64,000 nt of DNA from NCBI RefSeq assembly GCF_037975245.1, contig NC_092567.1:8678714-8742713 (forward strand), given 5' to 3'. Below, piece after piece: positions 36,203-50,894 of the stretch; the first letter of the stretch is position 1, and each line of letters starts with the position of its first letter. The stretch is from Apostichopus japonicus (taxonomy: Eukaryota > Echinodermata > Holothuroidea > Aspidochirotida > Stichopodidae). The position numbers and the translations under genes were made by a program. Below the pieces are notes generated by a model. The model saw only the letters and a program-made list of their open reading frames with translations, made no database searches and was not told the DNA's origin.

Positions 36203-39200
36203 CGAGCAAGTCTCTTTAGGTCACTTTACGCATTTGTGAGATATTACATTTGAACTTGGAGATACCGTTTCTATACAAGATTCGTAGATTTGGATAAGTT
36301 TTGTAATATTACAGTTTGCCTTCATTAATTGCTTCATATAAAGTCTTGTTTTATAAGGTATATAAGCAGAACGTTAAACAGTTATTGTCTTAGCATTACA
36401 TAATTATGTCGTAGTAAAGCTGATAATATTATGTGTATATCAAGTAATCCTTAAATACTTAGATCGGCTCTGTATTGTATATACTCTTCATTTAATTCTT
36501 TCATTGTTATTTCAATGCGCTTTATAAATGAGTCTACTGATTACGTTTTTTCTCAAATCTTTTTTATTTCTTTATATTCCGATATTTTCCTTCGATTTAG
36601 AACAATTCTAAGACTACATCTAAAACTTGCTCTAATTATTGTTATATTTAGTCATTAATTATTAGATAACATTCTACTTAAACAATTTACCAATGTTACT
36701 TTCTTTCAAGATTTAGTTGCTATCTTTCGTTCCTCCTATATCTCTATTATGAATTAATCTTTGATATTACTTACGCGTAATACAGTGAATATTAGAAGAA
36801 TATTTTTAAATGTTACCATAATAACAATGACTGGCTGTCTACCGTTATACCATTGATTGTGTTACTCAAAATCACACTACATTGTCTTAGACATTAATTA
36901 ATTAATAACAATGACATAATTTGTTTTTCAATCCAGTTCTTTGCTCCATTATTATGATCTCGAAAGATGTTTCTTTGAAGACAATAGGAACACGTGACTT
37001 TGACGTACTATAATAAGCTTTTAACAAAAAAGCAACAAAGATAATGTTCTGTATATTTTACATGAACCTTAAGTGCAATGATTGGCTCTCCATACATATT
37101 TTTAATCATCTTGTATCGTTATTTTGCTACTTCTTAGTAATGATGCTAACTGATGATTAATGAATATTCATGATCGCTTCATTGTTATTCAGTTTTTGTC
37201 GAATTTGCATTAACTCAATTGGATATTATGAAGCCATAAAGTGTACCAATATAACCCAAGCCCCGTCCCGCAAAACAGTATATATTTACATAACTATACA
37301 ACACAGACTAACATATAAATATGGAAAACTCACTGCACTGCGGTATCGATTTATGGTACTGTATATTTCCAAGGAAATAATTATCCCTTTATTTTGTATT
37401 GTTCTTGGTATCTTCCGTATTTCTGTATGGTTGTACAAATATTTAATTTTTGCAAACCAAACACACTTGTTCTCTTTGTGATACACTTAAAACCGATTCA
37501 TCCCGTTTATCTGTTACTATATCATAAATTCATCTCCTAGAATCTAATCATGAAATTATTAATATGTATTGATGTTGTAATATCAATGGAAGCAATACAA
37601 GAGAACTAATGAGAGATATATTGTCAACAGTGTTATGTAACATGTAGTCTATATAGGCTACTAACTTGTAATATCAACCTCTTACTCTGTTATGTCCTGC
37701 ATCAATGCCACACAGAAGGTTATGGCTATACAGTAACTCTCAAAACAGGTGAGGCTGGTATAGTTGTGGTCGAGATAACGAAATTCTTCTTCTCCTAATA
37801 AAAGTGTCGCTATCACTCTGTGTGCCATAAATTTAAACTTTCTTTTCAAGTTCATCCCGAACTTTTCTAGAAACAAGTGTTGGTCCCGCTTGACCTCAGA
37901 TGACCTTCGACAGAAATTTAGTGAAACGGTAGATGAAATATGTATAAACTAGGTATGATTCTGGCCAAGTTACGTAAGTTCAAAAATAATTTGATTTCAT
38001 TCAAACCAAACTAGAATCTGTTAAGAACTGTTTAGCTGCTCAAAAGACTTGTTTTTCTCTGTAATTCAAAGACAGAATATTTGGTGTCTCACAACTTAAT
38101 GTATGATTCTGTATCGTTTAATTCCAATGACTGAGTAAATGGCTTATGTTATCCGTCATGCTGTGACTTTGTGGTCTGAAGTGCAAGATATATATCTTCT
38201 CGTTAACAGGGCAGTTTACGGTATACCGCAAGCTGATATATTGTGGCCATTCATTCTAAGCAAGCGTTAATATCAGATTAATGAAAAGTTCAGTTATAGG
38301 GTAATGATTGTTCCTAGTTATTTTTTTTGTGTTTAATTAGTCAACGTACTGATAATGATCATTAAATTAATAAACAAATACAACAGAACACACATCAAAG
38401 TTCAAGATTGACAACACGAAAGTCTCTCTCTAGTTGCACAACGATAAGGAGTATTTGGTTGTATAACGAGAAAATTTGACTGGAAAACTGGCTGATCTTA
38501 TTTTACGTCAGTGTTTAATAATACCACCTACTGATAATAATGACGTAAAGGAATAACACGAACTTAAGTTCACGTTTAGCAGAAGTGAAGTTTAGTTGGT
38601 TCGCTGAGAAGTGGATGGGTTTTGGGAATTTTGAATCATTAGCATATATGACGTCATCATCAACTGTTGGTATGTAAGATATGCAGCACCACATGTAATT
38701 CACGGGAAGATTAAAGTGGAGGGGTGGAGGAATGAGGGGGTGGATGTATCGATGTGGTTAAGTTCCATGATTTACCTGAAGTACTGGGCTACATTCGCTT
38801 CCATATCTTACTATAAACAAGAATAAAACAATCTTGACGTATGTGCAGTATATTTTACCCCTCTTTTGTGAGTTGGCGAGAAAATTGCTTAACAAGAAGA
38901 AATTCTAACGCAAAAAGTTAGTTGATCCATTTCGAGGGTGAGACAGGAACGGCATGGGTGTTAAAGGCTTCTGTGACCGGAAAGATGTTAAAATCTGATC
39001 ATACTTGATTACGTTATGAGTGAAAATAAGTAAACGTTTAACGACGCTTTAAGTTGTACTTTTGTGCTTATTTGTAACATTTTCCTAGCCATGTAAGGTT
39101 AACTACTATGATAATATTATCAACCTATCTAACCATGTGGCTGTGGCCGTGCACCTGCTGATAAGAAACATGTTGTTTGAACTAATAATATAGGATAAAT

Positions 39201-42200
39201 TACATTTGTGTTGTCTGATACAAATTTAGTGTAAGTTTTTACTACTTCATTTACAAGCATTCTATGGGCTTATGTATTATTGAATCGTGTAATGATAACC
39301 TAATTTACCTGAAGTTACTCTTAAGAAAACGTTATTTTACACATCAGTGATGAAAAGAAAGTGTTCATATCTTTGTAAACCTTAAGGCAGCCGTATTACG
39401 ACTTACCGAGAATGTTACCAAAATCTTCAGAGTATTCAAAATTAGATTGCAGTTAATCAAATTAAAGTATCTTGTTTTAAGTCGGTTAATGAGAAAAATT
39501 AATAAAGTACATAGAGCTTGTAACCCGTCGTCACCAAGCTATTTTTTTCTAGATTAAAACCTTTGAAGAACTAAAGATGAACTGGAAACATCCAAACTTT
39601 AATTTACTGTTTGTTTGAATTAAGCATAACAATTTTAACGAACAACTTTGCTACGGTAGTCCTGAAGCGAATAACAGATTTATCAAAATCAACCGAATTA
39701 TTTGATTTAAACTTACAAATAATATTATATTTAGCCTAAAACGAAATAGTCCCACGTTACAGACTAGCATTCAATCTAAAAAATGCTCTTAAAATATTTT
39801 GCATTCAAACTGAAACCATTTCTGTGCTCTGACCTTAACAATATCAGCATTGATCGCCGCACAGTTTCCATATCTCTGTGAATAAATGGTACGAGCGCCC
39901 TCTTGATTCGCACGGGAGAAGAACACAACCAACTTTTGATTATAACAAAGTTACCGTAGGATGAAGAATGTGGATTACGGTCAGGGTAGTCAGAGTGAAG
40001 TTGTATGATAATTTAGATCATCCATGCTTATTTGAGATTAGAAAGGCCGCCCTGACATTCATTTGTTGTTGATGTTCACAATAATGAATATTCAAAGAAC
40101 ATAATGATATAGATATTAAACATCAAGAGAAACAACAGTGGAATCAGAGTAATGTACAGCTTACTACAGTTTAAGCTATTTCCATTCCTCGGAGGTTGGG
40201 GCGGGGAGTTTTGAGAGATTAAAACCAATATGATTTCGTTAAACGTTGTGAATACAATACAATTACAGGCTAAATTTAGTTATAGCTAAACATTCGTTTG
40301 AACGATATGTTTATGATGAGAGTTAAAGGCCAAACTTGTTTTTATGTATTGTTCAACACGATGACTATCGAAATATTGCTTGTTACGGACATTTGGCATA
40401 TATGGATACAAACGATTATTCCGGTTAATTATTCCATAATCTAGCATTTTGAACGATAAGCCTGCATAGTCGGTCGAAAAACCTTGATTAACGATGATAA
40501 ACTCCGATTATTAACCAGACAATCTGTCAAATTTTTAACCGATTATCCAATTTTATTGCCTATTAGCTTTCATTTTCAGTTGTAAAACCTGGAGTACCGG
40601 TTCAAAACAAGACCGGCATTGAGCAATGATCCAAATTTTCCGACAGAATCAAACTGGAATATATCATTAGTTGGTATTTTTCTTTGCCATACGCGTGATT
40701 CAGGAATAATTTCGACATGCGAGCAATTATCCGGTAAGATTAGCATAACAATACGAGTAAATCCCATTCTGAATGAGAAGAAAACCGCAGGTGGCTTTAG
40801 CTTTGTTTAGCATTCCAAGGACAGATGTTCTGTTAGTCATACAGCATTGTATTAAGATAGCTTGAATATACTCGCTGCTTGTGCATCGAATCCAACATAA
40901 GCAATGGAACGTACGGGGACTGCTGGTGATAGTGTAACCATTTAGTTAAATAATAATTACTTCAAATGCATCAATTAAAAGACACTGCAACCTTCTCATC
41001 GTGCTCTACATCCATGGACATGTTTTTACAAAATTTCTCGTTGGATCAATATCGCAGGATTTACCATGTGAATATTTCGCAATGATTTCGTAATCCAAAG
41101 TGATGTAACATGAATTCAGGATCAATAGTTTTCAGAGACCTATACATATTTTAGAGGGTTGCAAAAATGATTCCTTATGAAGGAGGATTCAATTTTTCGA
41201 GAGGATCACTTTGGTTTTATACCGGGATACACTTTAAACTATAGCATAACGATAATCATGATCAGGTGGTGAAGTTCGAACGTAATTTTACCTTCCTGAC
41301 TTTCTGAAAGTTTTTGGAGATTAACAGATATTGGATTTCAAAGTATTGTCCCGTTGACCTCTCGTCATCCCATGTGAGTACACATTCCAATGAAAATCTT
41401 TGCTAATATTGATAATCTGGAATAGACGGTATTAGTTTAAAAACTAAGAACAGTTAACTTCTCCAAGACATAGGTTATTGTCACATCAACATCCAGAAAC
41501 ACTATTCAGAATAAATAACTTTAACTAGCCCATTATTTTTTTTTTAAAAAGAAGCAACTTTTAATGACCTTCATTATAATTATTTTTGATAAACATTTAA
41601 ATTAAAATATCGGCTTAACAAGTAACAATCTAAATTTTGTTACGGTAAAAAATGATGTTTTGAACATCCTCCGATGATCAATCACAACCCAAGCCCAAAG
41701 TGAACAATTATAATAAAGTGAATTATGTAAGACAATAGTCATTCACTTTCTTGATAGAGGCTGAATTAGTTAGTGCAGTCATTGTCTGTCATTTGTGCTG
41801 ATAACACAGAAACCAAAACAAATACACATTGACCTGTGACTGATTCCTTTGCGTAATTAAAGTAAATTAGTCATCATTTCCAGGGTAAGAAAATCGTTTC
41901 TTGGAAACTAAATTATAGAAAAACCTAACATGATATTACATACGAATTAAACTAATTATCAAACGAACTATGTCACGCTAATGCATCAATTAATCACCTT
42001 TCACTGTTTTGCGTAATTCAATGGCGTTAAGTACCTTCCGTCAAAAGCTCGGTCTAAATCATTTCTTTACTATGGTAATAACAAACTGTCTCCCTGAAAA
42101 CATAATGTCCAGGCAAGTACAATTATATTCGTGATGTTAAGTTTATTCGAAATGTTTAAAGCACCGATGTAGTCTTTACCAACCATTTACTGCTTTTTCG

Positions 42201-44292
42201 CTACGAAAAATTCTTGACCAACCTTCAAAATGATTTGTAATTACCAGAATTGATTTTGCCACCATTTGAATATAAATTGCTGTCATTGTGAAAATGGAAA
42301 AGCCTAAGTTTATATTTTTTTAGTACCATCATTATAAAATGTATGAAATATTAAAATATCTTTACAGGGATTAAACAGCAAGTATAGCGCATGCGCCTAT
42401 TTAAAGACATTTCCCCTTCTTTACTCAAAATGCTTCTTAAAAATTTGACATTCTGGTGTAATATGATCGAACAATCGACTGTATGATGTTGTTGAAGTAT
42501 CAAACTAAGCCGCAAATTAATATCAGAGAGATCCCCATCAGTAGTGTTCCATCAGTGTTATCAATCACAGAACATACAGATCTAAGCGTCATTAAGTTAC
42601 CGTATTCCAACATAAACATACATAGGTTTTTATCCACGGCACTGAAATTAGTTGACAGTGGTAAAATGTCGAAAGTTATTTCCATTATGATGATCAAATG
42701 ATTACTTCCTGAAACGTTTAATTTCATTTTCCTTTTTAGTCATAATATTATATAGAAATTAAGCCTATGCTGCATCAAGCAAATGTATGTCGGCTGTAGT
42801 TTCACAGCGTTGTAAATCTACGAAAAGTTCGATCGAATTATCTTTGCTGGTACCTTCGTGTCTATTTCTTTTTCGTAACTCAATAAAATGACGGCTATTG
42901 CGAGCTCATCACCACGACTCAATAGAGATGCAGAGCTTTAGGGAGAACGTGACTGCTGGTGGAAGAGGATAGTATAGCTATCAATGGTATCAGTGTGACG
43001 TCATATTATCAGCATACTTTATAGTCTTCGCTTCCGATTTCTTATTTCCTGGATGAAGTTCGTACGTATGATGTTTATCTTTGGATATTTAATATTAAAT
43101 ATGATTGTTGAAAGAACATCATTTAAATTATATATATTTCAATGTACATTCTTAACTTACGGAGCCTTAGACATTAAATTGCTAAATACACGTTATCAGT
43201 TAGTAACGATTCTGCCTAAATGCCGCAGTTTGTGTTGAATTTCCACCTTCAAAAGTACAACAACGTACCTACATAACCTAACATATAATATACTGCAATC
43301 TACTTAAATCACTCCAGAAACGATAAAATTAGACAAAGAGTGTAAGAGTTTGCACAATAATGCATAATTGATCTTTAATATTTGCTATCATATTATATCG
43401 TAAAGCCATTTATTATCACTGGCTTATCTAACGAAACTCTGATAAGGTAAGATCACCCAGGCCCCATTAAGCATCAAGTTATATTGTCCGTCATATACTC
43501 AGCTCGTTCAGTTATCAGATTCAAAGTAACATGACGGTGAATAGAGAATCAATATGAATATTGATAACCATTAAAAGCATAGCTCGTATGATACATGATA
43601 CAATCTGATCATATAACAACTGTTTCGGTTATATTGATAAACATTCCTCTTCCTTTTATAAAATTTGACCCAAGAAAGGTTTAACTATCAAAATAAGTTC
43701 ATCTTCTCGGAACTGGGTTTAAATTAATGACGTCAGCACTGGACACAAATGTCTGAACTAATTTTGTAATATAAACGTTCATCGAATGGAAACGAATCCG
43801 ATCAAACTTGATCTGTGAAATCTGCTCTTTATGTTTCTTTGCCATTTCTTTTTGTTCTGCTATAACAAAGCTAGTGGGGTGAAGGAGGGGTGCAATGGTG
43901 CGCATAGGCGTCGCAGACAGAAGTGCTCCATAAGAGCCGTCCTTCTTTCCATAGTTACAACTTTGAGAACTTTTTTTTACCGTTAAGTCAAATTCACCCC
44001 TCCCCCTATCCATATAGGTCATGCCACTGTTAGCGTATAATTGTCAACGCTATAAATATGTACGTTACCTGTGTCCTTTTCCGCCTAAAGTGTGGGATAT
44101 TATTAATAGTGGTCGCTGTTTCAATTATATATTTTTCTATCTAAACTGTACATGTTGTAAACTACAAAAATACCACTGCTGTCAGCATAGGTTTTATTTT
44201 AATATTTTATATATTTAGTTTTGAGAAATGACAGTTTAAACAGCTGACGTCATCAATAAAAGTGACTGGATTATACAATCTAGTACAGAGAC
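36203..44292. other. Intergenic, no gene seen
   Basis: 8 kb of AT-rich sequence without identifiable elements except isolated TGACGTCA palindromes (38649, 42996, 43728, 44245). The overlapping opposite-strand frames at 37170-37486, 42483-42727 and 43699-44022 have no domain features or splice support. A diverged or fast-evolving exon could be missed here. Confidence 0.4.
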
Positions 44293-45317
44293 CAGGGGCG
44301 TCGTGCGAAAATAAATTTTTGGGGGCCCGTGAGCAGGTGATGACTATCTAAGCGGAGCGCTACCACGGGTTGGCGCGCAGCGTACAAGAACATTTTTCGT
44401 CTGGCAGACCCCTCAGATTGCAGGAAACGGCACTTCCCGTGCTTTATGGCAGTAAGCAACACCCCTAAAATTGATCAAAATTTACGGCAATTTTTTTTAT
44501 TTTGGGAAATATTCTCGAAGGAAGTGATCGCCATTTATTCCTCAGTTTACCAATTCCTCGTCTCACAGAAGCGCCCAAAATTGAAGACATTTTTGTGTTG
44601 GCTGATCCATGATCGCCGCCCATGCCCGTGAGAAGTGGTGACTGGGTAAAGAAAAAACGATGCCGTTTGAAAACATGGGCAGAAAAAGCGAAAGTAGCGA
44701 AACCTAAGGTAAAACGCGCGATAACGAAGTGATTATTTTCCAGGTTAATTGTGACTGTATTTGAAATGATTATTATTATTCATTTTTTTCAAAACTACCT
44801 GTCAGATCATGAGGAAAATGTATCCTAGTGGACCTTTTAGCGAACTGATTGCATTACTTAAGAAGAAGTTCACATGGAGTCCCATAATCTCTGTTCACTA
44901 CATTTATCTTAACTTTCCGAACTTTGTTACAGGCTTAGAAAACAATTAAAAAATTTGCCATTTTTTCATGGAAAATTGACTGACTTTGGCAAAGGTAACG
45001 GGTTGCCCTTACTCTGGGACTACGTATATATAATATTGTTCAACGATGGCAGCGTTGATGGCACATTTGGTTCATTAGTTATCAACCAGTAATTATTTAA
45101 CTGTTTCGATTGACTGAATATCAACAATTAACCAATTAACCATTGACCAAGCAGTCAATAGAAGCCCCATTTCTCGTAAGCCCTACAAGAAATTCAGTTG
45201 CTGACACTGTTCGAAAACACTTTTTTTAAAATTATGGCAAAATTTTATGACACCTTTGACAAAATTTGGGGGGCCTGTGCCCCCCCCCCCCAGGCCCCAA
45301 TGGGCACGACGCCACTG
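44293..45317. mobile_element. hAT-like non-autonomous element (1,025 bp)
   Basis: It starts CAGGGGCGTCGTGC and ends GGGCACGACGCCACTG, which are inverted repeats. The flanks ACAGAGAC (44285-44292) and ACGGAGAC (45318-45325) form an 8-bp duplication with one mismatch. CTAAGCGGAGCGCTACC lies about 57 bp from the left end, then CGCAGCGTACAAGAACATTTT, shared with 13780. A C run precedes the right end. The frames at 44280-44631 and 45198-45398 are fragments without transposase motifs. Confidence 0.88.
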
Positions 45318-48300
45318 ACGGAGACAATTATGTCAGTCTTTCGAATGCAACACAAAACTTACGGTAACGGGCAAAAAATACTTTATAGCCGCAAATAACA
45401 TGTTTACAGTAAAGTACATATTTGTCACGCATAAATTGGAACTTATCCAAATAGTGTTGAAAATTATCAAATTTATTTATACAGACTTTAAATGAAATAT
45501 CACAAAAAAAGACAGAAAAGGAAAATATAAGAAGAACTCCAAAAAAGTGTAAACAATATTTAAAGTATTACAAATTATGAATTCGTTTGCTCTAATAACT
45601 TCACATTGTCAAGAAACAATTCAATTTCCATTGTCGTCATTCATCAATCACTACGTCATCAGTATGTATGACTATAATTCTCATGGACGTCAATTGGTTA
45701 AAATCACAATCAATAAAATATAACAATTTAAACTAATATACAATAATGTCAATTTGTTTTTAATCTGTATATATCACGTACACTCGATGATTAGGAAAGC
45801 CTATATTACTTGTATTGTGCTTTATTTCCTTACCATATTTTTACATAATGGCCTTAACTTTTATATAATGTATCTGTTACGTAATGTCTTGAATCATTAC
45901 TTATGACACTATATTATAATTTGTCAATGTTCACACTAATTTCCATTTTCTAATTCGCTGCTTACCTGGAAATTTCAACAACTGTTCCAAATTTAATATA
46001 TTTTCATAAAGAAATGATATCTTTCCTGGAAATTGTCTTAAATTATTTTAAGAATGTTAGAATTTTGGTACTTAAGAAGTGGAAATTTCGAAATAACAGG
46101 TCCATCTTTTCACTTTTAAGAACCAATTTGCATTTTTTTAATCTCAAACTTTCACTGCTATATTTCAAACTATCGCCTATTTTCTCTAACTTTCGACTTT
46201 AAGATGGGAAGATTAAATAAAGTATTTCGACTTATTATCTTAACATATTGGTGTTGTATTTCATAATTCGACTTATTCCTCACGATATCGCCTTAATACC
46301 TCATTAATTCAACTATGTTATCTCAGAATATCAACGTTTCTTGATTAGATTGGTGTTAGGTAATACGGGGTAAAGAAAGGACCACATGGACAAACTGTTG
46401 ACATTTCGACTTAGTATGTCGAAAATTAACCGATAATGAAGTATGTAAGAAAAAGGTTATACATTGATATAGTGGCTATGAGTATTTCATCTACTTGATA
46501 TAGGCTCCTGATGGTTTGGTTGTTCTTATGCATATCTCTGGTATGAAAATGAAGATTGTGAGCAACATATTTAATAGGGCGGGCACAATGATTTATTGGG
46601 GGAGCAATTGCCCACTCAGTATTTTATTTACTTCCGGGTGTAGGGTTCTGACCAAGTCATTTATACTACACATTATAGTATACACCTCGGTCTAACTAAG
46701 AGATTTGAGTGACCATAATGATATGTCCGCTACGAGCTATAATCTTGTCATGCTTTATTCTCTGTTTTGAAAAACATAAATGGTCTTGTCTAATTTATAA
46801 ATTCCTGATGTAATTTTTGTGACATGTTACATTTATTTTGCTCTGACGGAGGAGGATGATACCGCTCGATCGATACATATTTATAGGCGTGGGATGCGGG
46901 GGGGGGGGGGGTAGGTTTCATTATAAATAATTTGATCAAACTATTCCGCAGATTTTCTAGAGGATTTCAGAACGTAGTATAAGACCCAACATGCTGTACC
47001 ACAAACTACAATTGTTAAGAATAGATACAAGGAGAGTGAATTTAAATTGCTATTTCATTTGGAATAGTGTTTATTATATACTAGACAGTACCATTGTACT
47101 TAATAAAACCTTTACATAGATTGTCACCGAGACAACGCTCAATGATTGCTGAACAACGTAGTCGGAGGTTTTTAACACGTTTATTTGCACTCGTGGTTCA
47201 ACAGGACCACGGTGAAAACTCAAAAGTAAAAATATCAAAACATTAGTATGCAAACACAGGTGAAACAAACACATGAATTTGCACAAATCAATAATAACAT
47301 AAAACAGAATAAAAGTTCCTCTAAGAAATACTGCACAAAAGGAAGAAGTATAACAAAGAACATTTGGTAACATGAAACACAAAGCATAAACTAAGATTAA
47401 CAAAAATTACCTCCATAATAATAATAACGCTCAACTTAACATCGCTGACGTGCAAAACTAGCCGCACGTCAAACTGCGAAATACAGGGGCATTCAGGGGT
47501 TTATGCGGCTTTTGGGGGTTTTCGGCGGCTTTTTGGAGAATCATAGAATACCAATAAAAATAATAACCTCTCGAGAGATACTCCACGAAGATGATACTTT
47601 AACCCGAGATACTCTTACAAATAAGCAACGCAATAAATACACGAAAAGGCAACAAAGATGGTACAAAGCATATAGCAAAATCACATTAAAAGCAAATCTC
47701 AAGAATGCGATATTAAAGAAGTATACAATTAGGATATCTACCCCTTTAATGCCTTTATAAAACATATATAGATAACATATTACTTAGGATTTCACTATGA
47801 GAGCACATGCGACGCCACCCCTGCACCATGAGAGGAATGAAGCATGTAACTACGTAACACTCACATAATACGTAAGTATTCATCGATTACGTAAGTATGC
47901 GAAGCAAGGATGTGGGTATAAAAGGTCACAACCTAAACACCTAATTACCATTGGGCTAGGGCAGCATTAACCTTTGCCCGACATCGACCAATCGCAAATT
48001 TCCTTTTAACCACGCTTAGGAAATAACACACATCGGCAACGATGACATAGATCATTAATATGTTGCTTCTTTGATAAATTTTCACCAATAATTAATCCTA
48101 AGTATTTTGTTAAATGTGATTTAAAAAATATGAAATACCCTCAAGTGAAAAATATCGTAACATTAATGACTATTATTACGAGCAAGGAAATTGTGTTGCT
48201 GGTTTGCTAAATGTGTTAAATTAACTTGCGTCAAATTGCATCAATCAATTTACTAAACAATGTCTTCCTATAGACTCTTTTATATTTGTCTATTATCTGT

Positions 48301-48486
48301 ATTTCCCCCAGGAGGGAGGTATTGCCAGGGTCGTAGTAGCCTTCCAGTAAAGTCAGCTTCGCCTTCTCTTAGTTTGGACTTTTTTTTCGGATATGCTTCC
48401 ATTCTGAATATAATGTGATTGTCTTTTCTTACGTTTACTGCATTCATTAAAATACTGTTTTTATTTCTGTTCATTCCGGAATGATT
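45318..48486. other. Intergenic, no gene seen
   Basis: It holds a segment related to about 32100-33120 (at 45630-46020), a long G run at about 46899-46911, and a TATAAAAGG sequence at about 47916 that could be a core promoter but has no supported transcript. Frames at 47074-47403 and 47503-47765 show nothing recognisable. Confidence 0.35.
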
Positions 48487-48489
48487 CTG

Positions 48490-49730
48490 CTAACATGCAG
48501 GATCCGTACATAAGTATACCAGATAACACTTTGTTGCCAAGAAATAATTTGGTATTTTAAAGAAACTATTGCCAATGAGACTATAGCTTTGATCATTAAT
48601 TCTGGTTGGAAGAGTAATAGAGTACGGTCGGATTCGTCCAACACGGCAACATACGGAAACGTTGTACTCAAAGCCGAAGTCTTCTTTGTACAAACCCTTT
48701 GGCCCGCAACGGCAGATTCGATATTGTTCAAAAGGTTTCTTTTACTAACATCGTAGAGTCTGTATCATTTGTATTTTTTTTTTATCAAACTCGACCCACA
48801 GAGTAGAATAAAGTTATCAAAGGAACTTTAAAATTCCTCTTGGTAATATTAAATTAGTAAATGTTAATAATTTTATGTAGTTAACATGTCGTTAAATGTT
48901 GTATAAATAACTGCTGGCACCGCAGCAGACGTATGAGGAGCACATGTACTTGTTTATGTATTATAAATAAGGTTCTCATTCGACTACTAAACAATTATAT
49001 TACATGCCAACCTTACGCATTACCAGTTGAAACCCTCTACAAAATCTAACAATGTCCTCTGCGAATTAATAACGTCACACATCCGGATGTTGTTCAAGCT
49101 AAGTTCTTCAATACCGCCCTCACTCCCATTTGGTGAACATTTCATACTGATTGCTCAGCAATATCAAAACCACAGGGTCCACATTGTAAGGAAAGGTGCA
49201 CGTCACAGAAAACAGTGCCTTGGAGCTGAAAGAACCGGCGAGTTGTAGTCACGTCAAATGATTTCTATCAAGTTGACAATGCACATACTCAACTTGTTAA
49301 TTTTGGCCAAGATATGAATAGAGCGTTTACTTTACAACTCGATGAAAATCATATCTTTGACTTGTTGCCAAGTTACGTGAAGCACACCAAGCTCGAATTT
49401 GTTTTATCATTTTCGTCAAGCGGTAACGTTAGCGTAACTCGTGAGCTCTACAAAATAGGCAACTTTAAAGTGTTTTGAAGAACTCGCCTGTCCCTCCAGA
49501 ACCACTGTAGATTTGTCACCAGTGTCGTTAATATATGATATTACATGCGGCGGATATTGTATACTGTCATAGATTCCTACACGCACGCTACGATTACGTG
49601 ATTTGTATTTTTGAAAATCTACTAAACTTTTTTGACGGAAGAATACGACGAGGAAAGTGCGTTTCATGACGAGTAATTCTAGTAATAACCCGCTGTTTAT
49701 TGAATTTCCAAATAGTCTGAAATGTTCCAT
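48490..49730 (-). pseudogene. Possible degenerate exons of an Ig-type receptor gene
   Basis: Three nearby - strand pieces look more protein-like than their surroundings. At 49416-49730 a frame ends with VRVGIYDSIQYPPHVISYIN and later VELTSYANVT; the next frame continues LDENDKTNSSLVCFT, which suggests a frameshift. At 49225-49120, after a good acceptor (GGTTCTTTCAG), a frame begins SKALFSVTCTFPYN, a VxCxFP pattern like an Ig B strand, and stops at TGA. At 48730-48490 a cysteine-rich frame reads YNVSVCCRVGRIRP and ends TDPAC. The order would fit successive Ig domains, but no complete domain, conserved tryptophan or phase-consistent chain was found. It could equally be chance open frames; the family link is recollection-based inference. 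Confidence 0.2.
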
Positions 49731-49815
49731 TGCAAGGCCGGGCGTGATTTTTTTCCCAAACAGCTAATCGTCTAATCAGATTGCTCGTGACGTCAGCATC
49801 AATGATGCCCATCAC

Positions 49816-50894
49816 TAAATAGAAAAATGGAAGACATACACTGAATCAGAAGAATGATAAGGCCAATGGGTCTTAAATGTCAAAACATGAATGAGTTCAT
49901 GGACGTCACTGAAACATGATGCTTAAGCTGAACATATACAATTTTGTTGTTGATTGTCCTGTGACGTTTAGTTAAATCTACTTAAGGGGTTGCCTTCTAA
50001 ACGCCCTAACTTTACCTTTAAGGCTTGGATCACTTGTTGACCTTACTTATGATACATACGCTGTATACATTGCAAGATTCGTGAGCCGTTTATTGAAATC
50101 GGATTCGATTCGTGGAATGGATACACTAAAATAACACGTCTTAAATGAATATACGCAAACATGACAGCAGCAATAGTTTGAATTGGAACTATACGTGAGT
50201 GTATTGCGCGACTAGATTAGGACTACAGTAAGTCTGCAATTTTCCTGTCTAAAATTTGGGAAATGGTTTGCGAATAATCAATGCTTTATTTACACAACTT
50301 TTCTGTTAAATCATATGTATCTCCATTGGGTTAGATCATATATAGAGGAAACTATTGAATATACACAGTACATATAGGACTAAACAGGATAGGCCGAAGC
50401 TCAAGTGAGGGGTGAAGAATGCTGGGTAACCGTCATCAATGACTGATATCCTTGAAAGAATTATTTTTGGTGGAGAGGAAGTTGGTCCTTTTATTGAGTC
50501 AAAGTATAGACACAAGCTACTAATAATAATCAATCCTGTCATCTCGACAAAAGTTCTGAGCAATTTTAAGAAGTGGTTTCAGAAGGGGATAGGAGTGGGG
50601 TGGGGGGGGGGGGGGTAGGGTAAAAACTGAACTGTTTTTGCATCACAACACAGTTCTCAAATGTCCATACTGCATAGTGTGCAGTATGGTAGCCTATACT
50701 TCCGTCACTGCACTGTGTTCACCTTAATACATATATGCCTACAGCACATGTGTGATGCACCATGTACGAAACTGTTACGGTGCTATGTTATCGATAAATG
50801 GCTTCACAGAAAACTTCGATCAAACATCGATAGTAGATCATACAATCTAACAAACTAGGGTGCTTAATATATAAACCAATTCCAAAGATATCTA
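49816..50894. other. No gene seen
   Basis: AT-rich sequence with a G-rich run at about 50596-50617. The frame at 50336-50563 has no support. Confidence 0.35.

Noticed and set aside
47074-47403. 109-residue - strand frame
   Set aside because: Low complexity and hydrophobic, with no recognisable motif or gene context.
47914-47925. TATAAAAGG as a core promoter
   Set aside because: No downstream exon, transcript or LTR pair was found; a single TATA-like word is weak evidence.
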